A stretch of 64,000 nt of DNA, taken from positions 653,763 to 717,762 of the forward strand of contig CANPUZ010000033.1 of the NCBI GenBank assembly GCA_947579665.1, given 5' to 3'. Position 1 is the first letter of the stretch. Every line of letters starts with the position of its first letter. This DNA is from Sympetrum striolatum. Its lineage: Eukaryota > Arthropoda > Insecta > Odonata > Libellulidae. The position numbers were made by a program, and so were the translations under genes. Below are positions 1-10,600 of this stretch, in pieces. The notes beneath the pieces are model-generated. The model was not told the DNA's origin, did no database searches, and saw only the letters and a program-made list of their open reading frames with translations.

Positions 1-1060
1 CAAACATTTGTAAAAAGCGAAAAAAGATGTTTGTGGGTTAATTTAAATTAAATGAGAAAAAAAATAAGATAAAATAATAAAAAATAGTAATCATAAGTTA
101 CAAAAGGAGATGTAAGGGGAAAAAAACAATAATGATGGGAAAAAATGAATAAATAAATATGAGGGAAAGATGAAAAGGACGAAACTCGAGACAACAAAGT
201 TAAGCTAAAGAGCAAGATTAATGAATGGACGAAAGGAGTGAATTAATGGGGGAAGGGATGGGTTATGGGATAAGAGAGAATTGAAAAGTGTTGGAATTCG
301 ATAGAAAATTGATCTTTGAGAGATTGAAAGCGTGAAACGAGGTACGTGAAGGAGGTTAGAATTGCAGGAAGGGATGCAAAGGGAAAAGCAAGGGAGGATG
401 TCGGTAGTTCTGCAACGGCCGTTAATGATTGCGTGAAGAAATTTTAAATCAAATGATTTGCGACGATGAACAGAAGAAATGCCGAGAGAGGAGAGGATTT
501 GATCACGAGAGCAGTTGTAAAAGTGGGGCACTAGCAGACGAACAATTGAGGTGAAGAAGTTTAAGGGACGGTTGAGCCTTTTGAGGTTGGAAGGGGTAGC
601 AGATTGCCATATTGGGATGCAATAGTCCATAATGGGGCTAACACAACCAGTAAAGATAGACTTTAGGGCAAAAGGGTCGGCAATTTCTGTGAACTGGGAA
701 AGCATTCCAATCAGTGACATACACCTTGAAGTGACCCAGCTCACATGTTCACGGAATGTCAATTTGCTGTCGAAAATCACTCCAAGGTCTTTGTGAGAAG
801 AAACAGTATTAATAATTTCACAGTTAAGGCGATACACGGGCAGAGTAAGGTCCTTCTTCAGGGAAAACGACATCACCGCAGACTTGCACGGATTTATTTT
901 CGCTATTGATGCTATTTTAATATTTGAAGCAATTTCATTCAACTTTAGGTCTGCCAATATCCTGGATGTTCTTGGCTCCTTCAGTGACACCCTGGCGCAC
1001 CCCTAGTGGAGCAAAGAATCCCAGAGTTCGTCTGTACAAATTTGACACCGACAGGGACAG
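1..1060 (-). mobile_element. CR1/Jockey-like non-LTR retrotransposon, truncated (copy 1)
   Basis: The minus strand encodes the C-terminal part of a reverse transcriptase followed by AT-rich 3' UTR. The 3' end lies outside the window. The 5' part of the RT and the endonuclease are absent. Remnant RT coding, with a GVRQG-like motif in a shifted frame, can be followed to about 1060; beyond that the sequence is AT-rich and unrecognised. The better-preserved copy 2 shows the 3' end with a TTTA-type tail. Confidence 0.75.
205..990 (-). pseudogene. Reverse transcriptase C-terminal fragment, CR1/Jockey-like
   Basis: This is an open frame of 261 codons. It reads like the region behind the RT active site of CR1/Jockey-group elements: a NPCKSAVMSFS segment (typically N-P-x-K-S/T), then HKDLGVIFDSKLTF and the thumb region with MDYCIPIW. 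It ends with the family pattern in which F.R.P.LFNSLL precedes a hydrophobic tail. The catalytic YADD box is missing. In a neighbouring frame just upstream (about 995-1015 on the minus strand) a GVRQG motif is visible, so an internal deletion probably removed the segment between QG and the post-YADD region. The apparent GTG/ATG start is arbitrary, and this is a fragment that cannot work alone. Copy 2 differs by one residue (Leu here, Pro there, base 842). Confidence 0.75.
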
Positions 1061-1403
1061 GTAAAATATCTACATACATATAAACTCTGCATATATCTCA
1101 TAAACAACTAAAAAGACTCTCTAAACTTGTGAATAACTGAATATAATTTTATTCATCCTCAACTTTATGAATCTATTAGGAGGTAAAATTAATATTTTGA
1201 TGAAAATTATGAATATGTATTGTGCGAAATTGTGATCTGAAAATTTAGTCTTTGCCTATTTTTTCTCTTTTAATTTTCTACTTAAATACTTCAATTAATA
1301 TCTAATATATCATAACAGTTCATATAACCTACTTAAAATACAAATTACTCTAATATTTGATTAATCAATTATCTCATATGTGTGTATTAAACCAATCATT
1401 TTT
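1061..1403. other. AT-rich spacer with target-site duplication
   Basis: No gene is seen here. This AT-rich DNA separates the CR1/Jockey-like fragment from the I-clade element and is duplicated with them at about 12565-12907. Its last 13 bases, ACCAATCATTTTT at 1391-1403, are the left target-site duplication of the I-clade element. The matching right copy is at 6984-6996. Confidence 0.8.
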
Positions 1404-1704
1404 CCCCTCATGGGGACAGTGGCTTGGTAAGCGACCGGGTTCGGATACCGGTCACCATCCACTGTTTTGAGCTACCTGCCGGGGGGTAACCCGGTGCTCT
1501 TCTGCTACCTGCTGGGGGGTATCCCAGCGTTTCTCTTTTGGTCTTAGGACCTTTTTTGTATCACTTGGAGTGATACCTGATTAATTCTTTTTCGCTAAAA
1601 CATCTCAAAAGCGACACCGAAAGAGTAAAGAGCTCATTCCCCGCCGCCTCCACGGGGCTGAGGGGGGGCAACGAGTCCTGAACTTGGCGAAGTAGCGGCT
1701 AAAA
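1404..1704 (+). promoter_or_regulatory. Structured 5' UTR of I-clade element (copy 1)
   Basis: This segment is GC-rich compared with its surroundings and dense in short stems. CCCC/GGGG pairs at 1404-1415. ACAGTGG at 1416-1422 pairs with CCACTGT at 1459-1465, and the arm GACCGG/CCGGTC (1433-1438 with 1448-1453) is nested inside. The inner loop GTTCGGATA resembles a tRNA T-arm or Pol III B box (GGTTCGANTCC). GCTACCTGC followed by a G run and CCC occurs twice in tandem from 1471. TATCACT/AGTGATA forms another stem near 1560-1575. Such elements usually have an internal promoter at the 5' end, but no core promoter could be proven here. Confidence 0.55.
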
Positions 1705-2977
1705 ATGGAAGTTGATGAAGTGGAGAGTAGAGTAGAAGGAAAAGGAAAGAGACTGCGCTCTCAGAGCCCAGTAAAAATGATAGTTAAAGCTAATGAGGCC
1801 AAAATATCTGTGCCAAGATATCTAATAGTTAACAGAACGGATGATGGGAAAGATTTCCACACAACTTCACCATTTGTGGTGGCTAAAGCTGTAAAAAACA
1901 CTGTGGGAGAAGTAACTTCAATAAAGAAATTAAGAAACGGAACCTTGCTTGTAGAAACAGCAACAGATGCTCAGAGTAAAAAAACTCCTTGATCTGAAAT
2001 CTCTTGGTCCCTTTGCTGTTAAGGTTAATGCACATCAGAGCCTAAACTACAGCAAAGGCGTTATAAAATGCTTCGAAGTGCAGCACGTGGAAGTAGAGGA
2101 GTTGTGCTCAGAGCTAGCCACCGAAGGTGTCATAAAAGTAGAAAGGATAATGACGAAAAGGGATGGTGTTCTAAAACCTACTGCCTCCTTAATACTCACC
2201 TTCGGAACTCCTCAGTTGCCATCTGATATAAAGCTAGGTTACCAGGTTGAAAGAATAAGACCGTATGTGCCGAATCCAATGCGGTGTTTTAACTGCTTCA
2301 GATTCGGACATACCAAGTTCATTTGCAGTCGGGAGAAGATCTGCCCAGACTGTAGCAGTAAGGCCCATGAGGGAACCCAATGTCTCTCAGGGCATCTTTG
2401 TATAAACTGTAAAGGAGAACATTCTGCCTGGTCTAAGGACTGCCCTAGTTTCCGCACTGAAAAGAAGATTCAAGAGCTCAGAGCTGTACGTAAGATCTTG
2501 GTGACAGAAGCCAGGAAACAGGTGATGGCGACTCCACCTCCTCCCATCCCTTTTTCGAAAGTGGTAGCCAGTCCTTCTTCTCAGGCAACCATGGGCGAAC
2601 TATTAACCCTTGTGAAGGAACTCGTAGAAGAACAGAAGAAACTTCGAAGTGAATTATCTGAACTCAGAAGCTACCAGTCCGTTCCTCCAGGGAATAAACC
2701 TGTTAGTGTTAGTAATGAACCAAAGGCTGTTTTAAGCAATAAAAAAGAGGCTGAAATATTAACAAGCAAGGTACACTCTAGAGCTAGTGATTCCTCATCC
2801 GAAAGAAATTCTACGGAACAAAAATTGGGCAAAGAAACCAAAACACCATGCAAAGAGTCCGAAAAGTTAGTAGAGGAATTGGACTCTGATGAAATGATGG
2901 AGACTAATATAGATAAAGATTTAATTGATAGGATTCGCAGAAAAAAAGGGAAAACTAAACATAAATTAAACCGTTGA
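1705..2977 (+). pseudogene. ORF1, gag-like RNA-binding protein with three zinc knuckles, frameshifted (copy 1)
   Basis: ORF1 would package the element RNA. It is in two frames. The first, 1705-1992 (95 codons), starts at the ATG of AAAAATGG and is lysine-rich. The second, open around 1967-2977, carries the rest. The frames meet at a run of seven A (1978-1984), where one extra base (+1) separates them. The second part has three cysteine clusters: two CX2CX4HX4C (CFNCFRFGHTKFIC and CPDCSSKAHEGTQC) and one CX2CX3HX6C (CINCKGEHSAWSKDC). This is the usual Jockey/I-type gag arrangement. After these come a coiled-coil-like EELVEEQKKLRSEL segment and a basic C-terminus. The break is shared with copy 2, so it predates the duplication. 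It could be a mutation or a slippage site. Confidence 0.85.
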
Positions 2978-2992
2978 ACCATATACAGAACC

Positions 2993-5900
2993 ATGAATAC
3001 CATAATTCAATGGAACTGCAATGGTTTCCGATATTGCCTACCAGAATTACGTATACTTCTCTCAGAATTATCTCCAGTGTGTGTTTCTCTTCAGGAAGCA
3101 CGACTTAAACAAAATGATGACGTCCACCTTCGGGGGTATGCTGCTTATAACAAGGATCTTGCCGGGGTACCGCAGGCCCATGGAGGTGTGGCAGTTCTAG
3201 TCCACGACTCTGTTCTTTCAGAAGAAGTGACTCTGACTACAGAACTGCAGGCTGTTGCAGTTAGAGTGTATCTTCCTGCTCAGATAATAATTTGCTCCAT
3301 CTATCTTCCCCCTAATGAGCCCATCAATATAAATAAATTACTGGATTTAATTAAAGAATTGCTATTGCCATTCCTACTTCTGGGTGACTTCAATGCCCAT
3401 AATTCAGAGTGGGGATGCAAAAGAACTGATTTAAGGGGACGTCGGCTCTCAAATCTATTTTCGAGTCTAGACATGATAATTCTAAATGATGGAAGTGACA
3501 CACATTTTAGTGCTGGAAGCAGGTCATTTTCAGCTATTGACCTTTCTGTTTGTTCCAGCACTGTTGCTCCAACATTCAAATGGGAAGTATACAAAGATTT
3601 GTGTAGTAGCGACCATTTTCCCATTATCCTGATGCATCTGACTTCCTCCCCAATGGAGCCTCGCCCTATCAAGTGGATAACGAGAAGAGCTGATTGGGGA
3701 AAATTCTCTGAATCAATTCAGCTAGAGGAGGAGGAATTTTCCTCTGTGGATAAACATGTCAAAGACTTCATGGATACCATAATAAAGGCAGCGGAAATTA
3801 GCATTCCGAAATCCTCTGCTCGGCTTCGCTGTGTCCCTGTTCCTTGGTGGAATGACGAATGTCATTCTGCCATTAAGGATAAACGACGAGCATTTAGAGC
3901 TTTCCGTCTCCGACCTACAGAGGAAAACATGGTAAAATACCTTAAGTTAAAAGCTGTGGCTCGCAGGATAGTGAGGAAATGTAAGCGTGATTCATGGATG
4001 AAATATGTTTCTACCATTACCCATCCCAGTAGCTAAAGTATGGGAAAAGGTCAGGAAGATATCCGGTCGGACATCTTCCTGTAGTATTAGTGGTTTATTG
4101 GTCAACGGGAAAACAATTACCGAAAAGGTGGATATTTCAAATGAAATTGAATTGGTTATAGAAAAGGCATCTAGTTATGAAAATTATCCACCATCCTTTC
4201 GAAATATAAAGGCTGAGAGTGAGCGGAAGCAGCTCAAATTTAATTCCCGAAACAAGGAACATTACAATTGCTCCTTTAGCCAGTGGGAACTGGAGACTGT
4301 TCTACGTGAGGTACATGATAGCGCCCCTGGTGCGGATTCCATTATTTATAGTATGATGCAACACCTAAATATCACTGCCAAGAAGTATCTCTTAAGAATG
4401 TACAATAGAATCTGGGGTGATGGTTGCTACCCAACACAATGGCGGGAAGCCATTATAATCCCCATCCTCAAGCCGGGGAAAGACAAGAAACTACCTGAGA
4501 GCTATAGACCAATTTCTCTTACAAGCTGTATCTCCAAAGTGATGGAACGAATGGTCAATAGGAGGCTTGTTTGGTTTCTTGAAACAAACAACTTATTGGC
4601 CAATATTCAGTTAGGTTTCCGTCGGTATCGCTCCACCACAGACCATCTGGTGAGACTGAAGAGAGCAATATGTGATGCTTTTGTCAGAAGACAGCACTTG
4701 GAAGCAGTACTATTCGACCTTGCAAAGGCTTATGATACCACTTGGAGATTTGGCATTCTTAAGGCATTACATTCTTGGGGATTACGTGGTAATCTCCCGC
4801 TCTTTATTAAGAGTTTCCTAAAGGAGCTCTACTTCAGGGTACGTGTCGGTACTTTTCAGTCTCGGCTATTCACCCAGGAAAATGGAATCCCTCAGGGGTC
4901 TATCTTAAGTGTATTACTTTTTGCTGTTGCTGTTAATGGACTTGCCCAATGTATTAGACATCCTATTGATGGAAGTCTCTTTGTGGATGACTATGGTATA
5001 TTTCTAGCATCCCAAAATATGACTATTTTGCAACGTCAAATGCAAATGACAATTAACCGAATATACAAATGGGCAACAGAAAATGGATTCACCTTTTCGC
5101 ACTGCAAGACAGTTTGTATCCATTTCTGTAGAATTCATGGTCTACACTCAAATCCATCCCTTCTTTTAAATGGCACCGAGATACCTTGTGTTGAAAGTGC
5201 ATACTTCTTGGGAATTAAATTTGATCGCAAACTAACATGGCGTCCTCATCTTAAATATTTGAAATCCCGATGCCTAGCTGCCCTAAATGTATTGAGAGTT
5301 CTCAGCCACAAATCCTGGGGAGCGGATCGGACCACCCTGCTTAGAATATATCGGTCGCTTATTCGATCAAAGCTCGACTATGGTAGCATAGTATATGCAT
5401 CAGCAGCACCATCAGCTATTAAGGCGATTGATGTGATTCACCACACAGGGATTCGCTTGGCTACAGGTGCTTTTCGAACCAGCCCTATAGCAAGTATTCT
5501 TTGTGAGTCTGGGGAACCATCACTCTATATGCGCCGTAAACTGCTGTCTATGCGTTATGCAATAACACTTAAATCCAAGCCAAATCATCCGGCGTATGAA
5601 GCAGTTTTTGCGCAGAGATATAGCCACCTATATGCTGTCCGGGTCCGTTCTCTAAAGCTCTTGGGTATGAGGGTCAAAGGATATTTCGGAGAAATGGAAT
5701 TTAATATCCCCAGGATGCCAGAAACAAAATTCTCCCAATTCCCACCATGGATGTTCCCATGTCCCAACGTCCACCTCTGCCTTACCAGACTTGACAAGCA
5801 AAAAACCTCTCCTATGGAATACCAACGTGAATTTTATAGACTCCTTGCAGACTTCAGCTCTAGTACTGCCATCTATACAGATGGTTCCAAGCAGGGAAGT

Positions 5901-6602
5901 CAGGTTGGATGTGCATATGTGGTGAAGAAAACATCATTTCTGTTTCGACTACATCCACTCTGTGGGATATACACAGCAGAGCTATATGCTCTTTTACAAT
6001 CTCTTTGTTACATATCCGCACACTCCCAGACTAAGTATGTAATCCTAAGTGATTCCTTGTCTGCTCTAAAAGCAATTGAGTCTATTGGTTCCATCCATCC
6101 ACTGGTACAGAAAATCCAGTCATCTCTGGTGGACTTAAAATTTAAAGGGGTGGAAATAGATTTCATATGGTGGACTTTTTATGACCAAGTGCCTGTGAGT
6201 GATGTGAAGACATGTATAAAGCACTTGGTTTTTAAACAATGGCAAGATGAGTGGAATGAAATTACAGAAAATAAGTTAAGAATAGTGAAACCAAATGTTA
6301 ATTCTTGGCAGTCATCATGTAGGCCCTCCAGACTCGAGGAAGTAGTCCTAACCAGACTACGAATCGGGCATTGCTGGTGGACTCATAAACATCTACTGTG
6401 GTCTGAGGAGGCCCCAGTATGTGAGATATGTGACACAGTATTGTCTGTGTCACATGTCTTACTGCAATGCCCCCAGTTTGATGATGAGCGAAGGAGATTA
6501 GGCCTTTCGACGGATCTCTCGGTCGCACTAAGAGACGATGTAGCATCTGTGGAAAAGATATTTGATTTTGTGAAGGCCACGAAACTACTAACTTACATTT
6601 AG
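2993..6602 (+). pseudogene. ORF2, AP endonuclease-reverse transcriptase-RNase H, frameshifted and with RNase H deletion (copy 1)
   Basis: The ORF starts at the ATG 15 bases after the ORF1 stop. The first frame (2993-4036, 347 codons) is an AP endonuclease with its motifs in order: QWNCNG, LQEAR, GDFNAHN, SAIDLS and SSDHFPI. The second frame (from about 4005 to 6602) is the reverse transcriptase: YRPISLTSC, GFRRYRSTTDH, LFDLAKAYDTT, GIPQGSILS and the active site LFVDDYG. An RNase H begins with YTDGSKQG, followed by TAELYALLQSL and LSDSLSALKAI. The last RNase H box, with its catalytic His/Asp region, is missing through a 72-bp in-frame deletion near 6170. A C-terminal Cys/His motif (CEICDTVLSVSHVLLQC) remains. 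A +1 frame change separates endonuclease and RT in both copies. In life this enzyme would nick the target and copy the RNA by target-primed reverse transcription. Confidence 0.9.
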
Positions 6603-6645
6603 TCAAGCCCCACTCAACTTGCCTTGTTCCAATTAATTTATAATT

Positions 6646-6688
<43 letters not shown>

Positions 6689-6983
6689 TTTTATTTATGG
6701 TTTTAATATTAGTTGGAGACAGTATCCTTAATTGTGAAAATGGACTCTAAGGGCTAGACCCTTTACAGTCTATGTCCTTATTTTATCAAAACTTTAAAGG
6801 CCACTATACAGCCCTTTCTTGTTTTTACAAATTTTAATCAGAGCCCAATTTTAACTTTTTAACCTTATATGTTGTATGTATTGTTCGATTTGTGGATGTA
6901 CTGACTTGTAATGTCCTACTACTCATGGCGATAATAGCCCGAGAGGCTGATTCCCCTGCAAACACATACATACATACATACAT
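6603..6983 (+). other. 3' UTR of I-clade element with TTTA microsatellite and TACA tail (copy 1)
   Basis: This non-coding end of the element contains a TTTA microsatellite (about 6646-6692), longer than in copy 2, and a conserved-looking segment GGCGATAATAGCCCGAGAGG near 6927. It finishes in several TACA repeats that abut the target-site duplication. Tails of short simple repeats instead of poly(A) are normal in the I group. Confidence 0.8.
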
Positions 6984-7138
6984 ACCAATCATTTTTATTG
7001 ATTATTTAAGTTACATTCTTCATTTTCCTAGATTTGGTCACAGCAAATATCAGAGAAAGGGAAAGCTAGTTTACAAATTTTAAAGTTTGAAGCAAACATT
7101 TATGTGTTTATCTTTTGATGGAAAGCCAGAGCATTGCA

Positions 7139-8283
7139 TCTTTAACATCTGTGATTAATGTAGTTACGCCATTAAGATCACCAGTTTGCTCCTTTTGAAA
7201 TCTTGAAATTGAATTTCTTTTCCCATATTGTACCAACTCTCTCATCCCTTCTTAGTTATCCTTATAAGAATCAACTACATTGTTTAGTTTTCTACCAACT
7301 ATTCCAAGTTTAGAAAATATTTTTTTGGATGAGAGTGCATAAGTTTTTAGTCTAGCTTTCTTAAATTAGAATATATTATTATTTAAGTTCCGTTAAAATA
7401 TATTAATATCTATAAGAAAATTAATCTTAAATTTAAATAAAAGGGAAGAGATTTTTGTGTAAACAAAAGAGACAGCAACAATTTTACTGCAAATACTATT
7501 ATTTACTTCTGAATGTAACTGCTCTCTGTTAATATATATCCTCATCACTTGTTTTTATAGTAAATAGTGTGTGATTTCTCAAGACATTTTCCAATTGTTT
7601 TTAAGAAACACAGTCATCTATGAAAGGGAAGTACTCATCATTCTGAAGGAACTAAGAAAGGAAGGAAGGAAAGTTTTGATAAGTTTTTGTGGAGAAAAAT
7701 ACTATAAGCTGATAGACTAAGAGATGCTGATGCTTAGATAAGAGTAGGAGATTATGTAAAATAGCTTTGAATTAAAGTGAAACACTTTTTCGGAATCGGT
7801 TTGGAAATTTAAGTGGCAAAGAAGATTGTTAGGTATGCTTGAATTCCAGAAGCTGCAACAAGATGACAGAAGAGCCTCAGGATCAAAATGCAATGGGAGA
7901 ATGACATTCAGTTTTTAAGCTGTCAGAAGCTTAGCTAAGTTCCACTAAGAAGAATCTACCTTATACAGGTGCTATATTTATATTTTCAATGATTTTTAAA
8001 CACTGTAAGCTTACTTTATCCTCTTTGTCATAATACAAAACTTTTTTAATTGTGTTTTACTTGAATTTTTATTTTGTTACTTTCAAAGTGCGATCATATT
8101 ATTTCTTGCTTTATTATATTATTCAGGTATTATCACTAACTTTTTAAAAACAATCGTAATTAGTACTGCTTGGACTGATTGTCTCATTCATCTAATCATT
8201 CTACCTGACTGACATCTGATTTTTTTATCTTAAAATCTGGTTATCAGGCTTTACTTATCTCCTACGCTCATATTTTTCGTTGA
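7139..8283. other. Unique AT-rich sequence right of duplication copy 1
   Basis: I see no gene or recognisable element here. A short GGAAGGAAGG run lies near 7659. The stretch begins exactly where homology with copy 2 ends. Confidence 0.6.
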
Positions 8284-8630
8284 AAAAGAAATTAGAGCCA
8301 TACAGAACAAACCACGCGGCATGCTGTCACGGAAAGTTTTGTTGATCCACGGCAACACAAGGCCACATTCTGCCCGAGAAACAGTGCTGCTACTGGAAAA
8401 CTTCCGCTGGGATGTGTTTGGTCATCCAGCGTACTCACCTGACCTAGCCCCCAATGATTATCACCTGTTTCCGGAGCTGAAAAAACATCTTGGTGGTCGG
8501 TGATTCTCTAATGATGTTGACCTCAATTTTCGTTGTTCGGTGGTAGAACACTGTGATGTCAGAATAAAAAAAACTGTTGCCAAGATACGAAAAATGTCTT
8601 TAAAATGAAGGAGACTACATAAAAAAATAA
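8284..8630 (+). pseudogene. mariner transposase C-terminal fragment
   Basis: The frame from about 8321 to 8503 carries classic mariner motifs: RPHSA, then HPAYSPDLAPNDYHLFPELK and KKHLGG. Just upstream, codons for IQNKPRGML belong to the same domain. The Asp normally in the LLHDNARPHSA box is Gly here (LIHGNTRPHSA), so one residue of the DD34D triad is lost. The frame stops at 8501-8503. Shifted-frame remnants continue to a family-like C-terminus (GDYIKK then TAA at 8628-8630), with another in-frame stop before it. It is an inactive relic. Confidence 0.85.
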
Positions 8631-8730
8631 AGAAAAATCTTAATTTCATTACTGAATAGTTTTTATAATTTTTAAATAAAGATTTTATTTTCTCTACCCA
8701 GGGAAACTTACTTTTTGGACGCCCCTCGTA
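8284..8730 (+). mobile_element. mariner-family transposon, 5'-truncated 3' portion
   Basis: This is the C-terminal third of a mariner transposase followed by a short AT-rich tail and a terminal inverted repeat. Read on the minus strand, the terminal repeat begins CGAGGGGCGTCC and runs inward to GGGAAAC (8701-8728). It is followed by TA (8729-8730), the expected mariner target dinucleotide. The 5' terminal repeat and about two thirds of the transposase are missing. Confidence 0.8.
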
Positions 8731-10431
8731 TATACCCATTGCTTATGGTTTTTAATAGTAATGTTTGCATTTATATTTCGTCAGTAGGTATTATACCCAT
8801 CCTCTTCAATTCTAAATAGCTTCCACATCGCATATTATTTCTTCATGCAAAGCTTAGGTCTGGAGTTATTATGATCTTTCGCTAGTATCTCTGGTGGAGT
8901 TTAACACCCAGTCACAGTCACCATACTATGCAGTTGTTACATGTATGAAAAACACCATTTACTACATGCCGTCATTTCTATAATCAATATCATTTTTTCC
9001 CTACAATCCTATGCTGTGGATTTTTCTTTTAACCGCAAATTAATCCTTTATTATCATAATAGGTCGTTATTACTAACAATGTAAAGCCTTATTCATCAAT
9101 ACTATGACTTCTGTATTTTTATTCAGTAACTCAAATTTGCCTCAATTGATTCTCTTCACGTTCGTGTTTTTGATTTGGCTGAAAAACGTTTTCGAGGCAA
9201 ATATTTATTTTGGTCCATTCAAAAACTCTAACCAAGTTTGCTGATTTACCTTATTTGCTGATTTGCTGTTCAACACCTTCACTTTCCTTTGGATTCAGAG
9301 TTTGCCAGTAGCAAGGAGGAGGAGCAGGGAAAAGCAAGTGAAGTTGGATAATGGAAGAGAGAAGCTTTCTGGAATGAGTAAGAAAAGAACTTGGATAATG
9401 TAATCACATTGAAAGGGTCAGAATCAGAGGGTTGCAGTCACTCGGAGTCACCTGATGGTTCTGTATATTCTCGTATTGGGTATTAAGATATATCCATCAA
9501 AACATATAAAAATTCGTACTAATCCCCATTATATATTTTTTACAGGGAAACGTATTTTTAATGAATTATTTAGCATACATCAGTAGGAACAAGCATTACT
9601 TTGTGAATGGTCAGGTGATGAGAAACCTTTGCCATAAATTTTACCTACATGGTAGTGCATATGAGTTTATTAGAATGAATTTCCATACACATTTCTAGCT
9701 TAAGCTCTATCATTATGATTTCATTGACATTTATGCTTCAGGGTTACAATATTTCATTGATATGTAAAGATCATGCCATTCATGATGGCTCACAAATTAT
9801 CATATTATTTTCAGTATAATTTCCATCAAGCGATAATTTCAACTTTAAGCTATAATTGTATTACATATTTATTTTCAAAAGATAGTGAAAAATATAGATA
9901 ATTAACTTAGTTAATGAATAGCAAATTATACTGTAGTTTTGTATTCTCAAATGAGTGATTGAGACTAAATAATTACAAAAAACGATATTTAGAGTCTAAT
10001 GTTACAACACAGAATGGAATTATTTTCATCTATTCAAGCATTCAATGATTATTTTAAACTGGTCTTTGTATACTAAATGTCACAATATGAAATACATTTA
10101 TATTATTAAATAATATTGTTAATATTACATGCTGGTAATTTATTAATCTTTAACTTCATTTTATCATAAGTTCTTAAGTTGTCCTATAATATGTTTTTGC
10201 AAAAGCCAAAGGTTCATATGGAATTTTACGTAATATTTCAAAGACAGCAGTGGTTTAAGGTAAAATGGAGTGGAAATTATTGGACGATGACATTTTTGAA
10301 GAATCTTTAAATTGGAATTTAGCTTCAATGAAATTATTTCAATCATGAAAACTACTTATAAAAGTGTACACATGCACAAAGGAAACCTGGGCTACATTTA
10401 ACTAAATTTCCTTCTCATATGTAATCTTCAG
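8731..10431. other. Non-coding sequence upstream of SMPDL3-like exon
   Basis: No recognisable coding exon, RNA gene or transposon is seen. Mostly AT-rich; a purine-rich patch lies near 9310-9370. It may be intronic, because an SMPDL3-like internal exon begins at 10432. Confidence 0.55.
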
Positions 10432-10600
10432 GTGTCCTTGGTTGTCCCCCATGAGAGGCACTCCATGAACTAAGGGGCTTTCCAGGAGCGCTTCAACAGA
10501 AGATACCTTCATCTCGTTCGCAAGTACTCCCAAGTGATTGTGGGGCAGTTCTTCAGACATCACCACTCAGATTCCTTCCGAGTCATCTACAATGAGAGAG
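10432..10600 (+). pseudogene. Acid sphingomyelinase-like phosphodiesterase (SMPDL3 family), damaged internal exon
   Basis: The exon is bounded by an acceptor (TTCAG before 10432) and a strong donor (GTAAGT from 10601) and ends in phase 1. The frame reads FNRRYLHLVRKYSQVIVGQF then FRHHHSDSFRVIYNER, which matches the metallophosphatase region of SMPDL3 proteins around the metal-binding GHxH motif. Three defects are visible. There is an in-frame TAA at 10471-10473. The Gly of the GHxH box is Arg (a GGA to AGA type change), though the His residues remain. The HVPPG box that normally precedes it is shortened to VVPHERH, losing the His and the PPG turn. Family members are secreted or GPI-anchored enzymes cleaving phosphodiester bonds. 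The damage argues for a pseudogene, though an assembly problem is possible. Confidence 0.65.

Larger units (their letters stand above)
1404..6983 (+). mobile_element. I-clade non-LTR retrotransposon, full length but defective (copy 1)
   Basis: The element runs from CCCCTCATGGGG to a TACA-repeat tail and is bracketed by a 13-bp target-site duplication (1391-1403 and 6984-6996). It has a 300-bp 5' UTR, a gag-like ORF1, an ORF2 with AP endonuclease, RT and RNase H, and a 3' UTR holding a TTTA microsatellite. An RNase H domain at the end of ORF2 together with CCHC knuckles in ORF1 fits the I clade or I superfamily. Frameshifts in ORF1 and ORF2, plus a 72-bp deletion in RNase H, make this copy non-autonomous. 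Confidence 0.9.
1..7138. repeat. Segmental duplication, copy 1 (left edge outside window)
   Basis: This stretch is repeated almost base for base at 11505-18702, in the same orientation. By eye the differences are few: A842 versus G12346, T3633 versus C15137, C5946 versus T17450, A versus G near 6797/18361, C versus G near 6950/18515, a 72-bp deletion in this copy near 6170, and a longer TTTA microsatellite in this copy. Homology stops at 7138, where the shared GAGCATTGCA is followed by unrelated sequences. The left limit is unknown because copy 1 meets the window edge. An assembly artefact cannot be excluded from sequence alone, but the copy-specific indel and nonsense change argue for two real loci. 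Confidence 0.9.

Noticed and set aside
1404..1540. HDV-like self-cleaving ribozyme at the 5' end of the I-clade element
   Set aside because: Nested stems are present, but I could not find the pairing partner needed for the P2 helix of the double pseudoknot, so the fold is not supported by eye.
2239..3003. Minus-strand frames inside ORF1 of the I-clade element
   Set aside because: Shadows of the real plus-strand coding region, which has clear zinc knuckles. The same applies to the minus-strand frames in ORF2 and in copy 2.
6892..7083. Small plus-strand frame across the 3' end of the I-clade element
   Set aside because: It spans the TACA tail and the target-site duplication into flanking DNA, so it cannot be a conserved gene.
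8461..8739. Minus-strand frame of 92 codons
   Set aside because: It runs antisense through the mariner relic and its terminal repeat and has no motif of its own.
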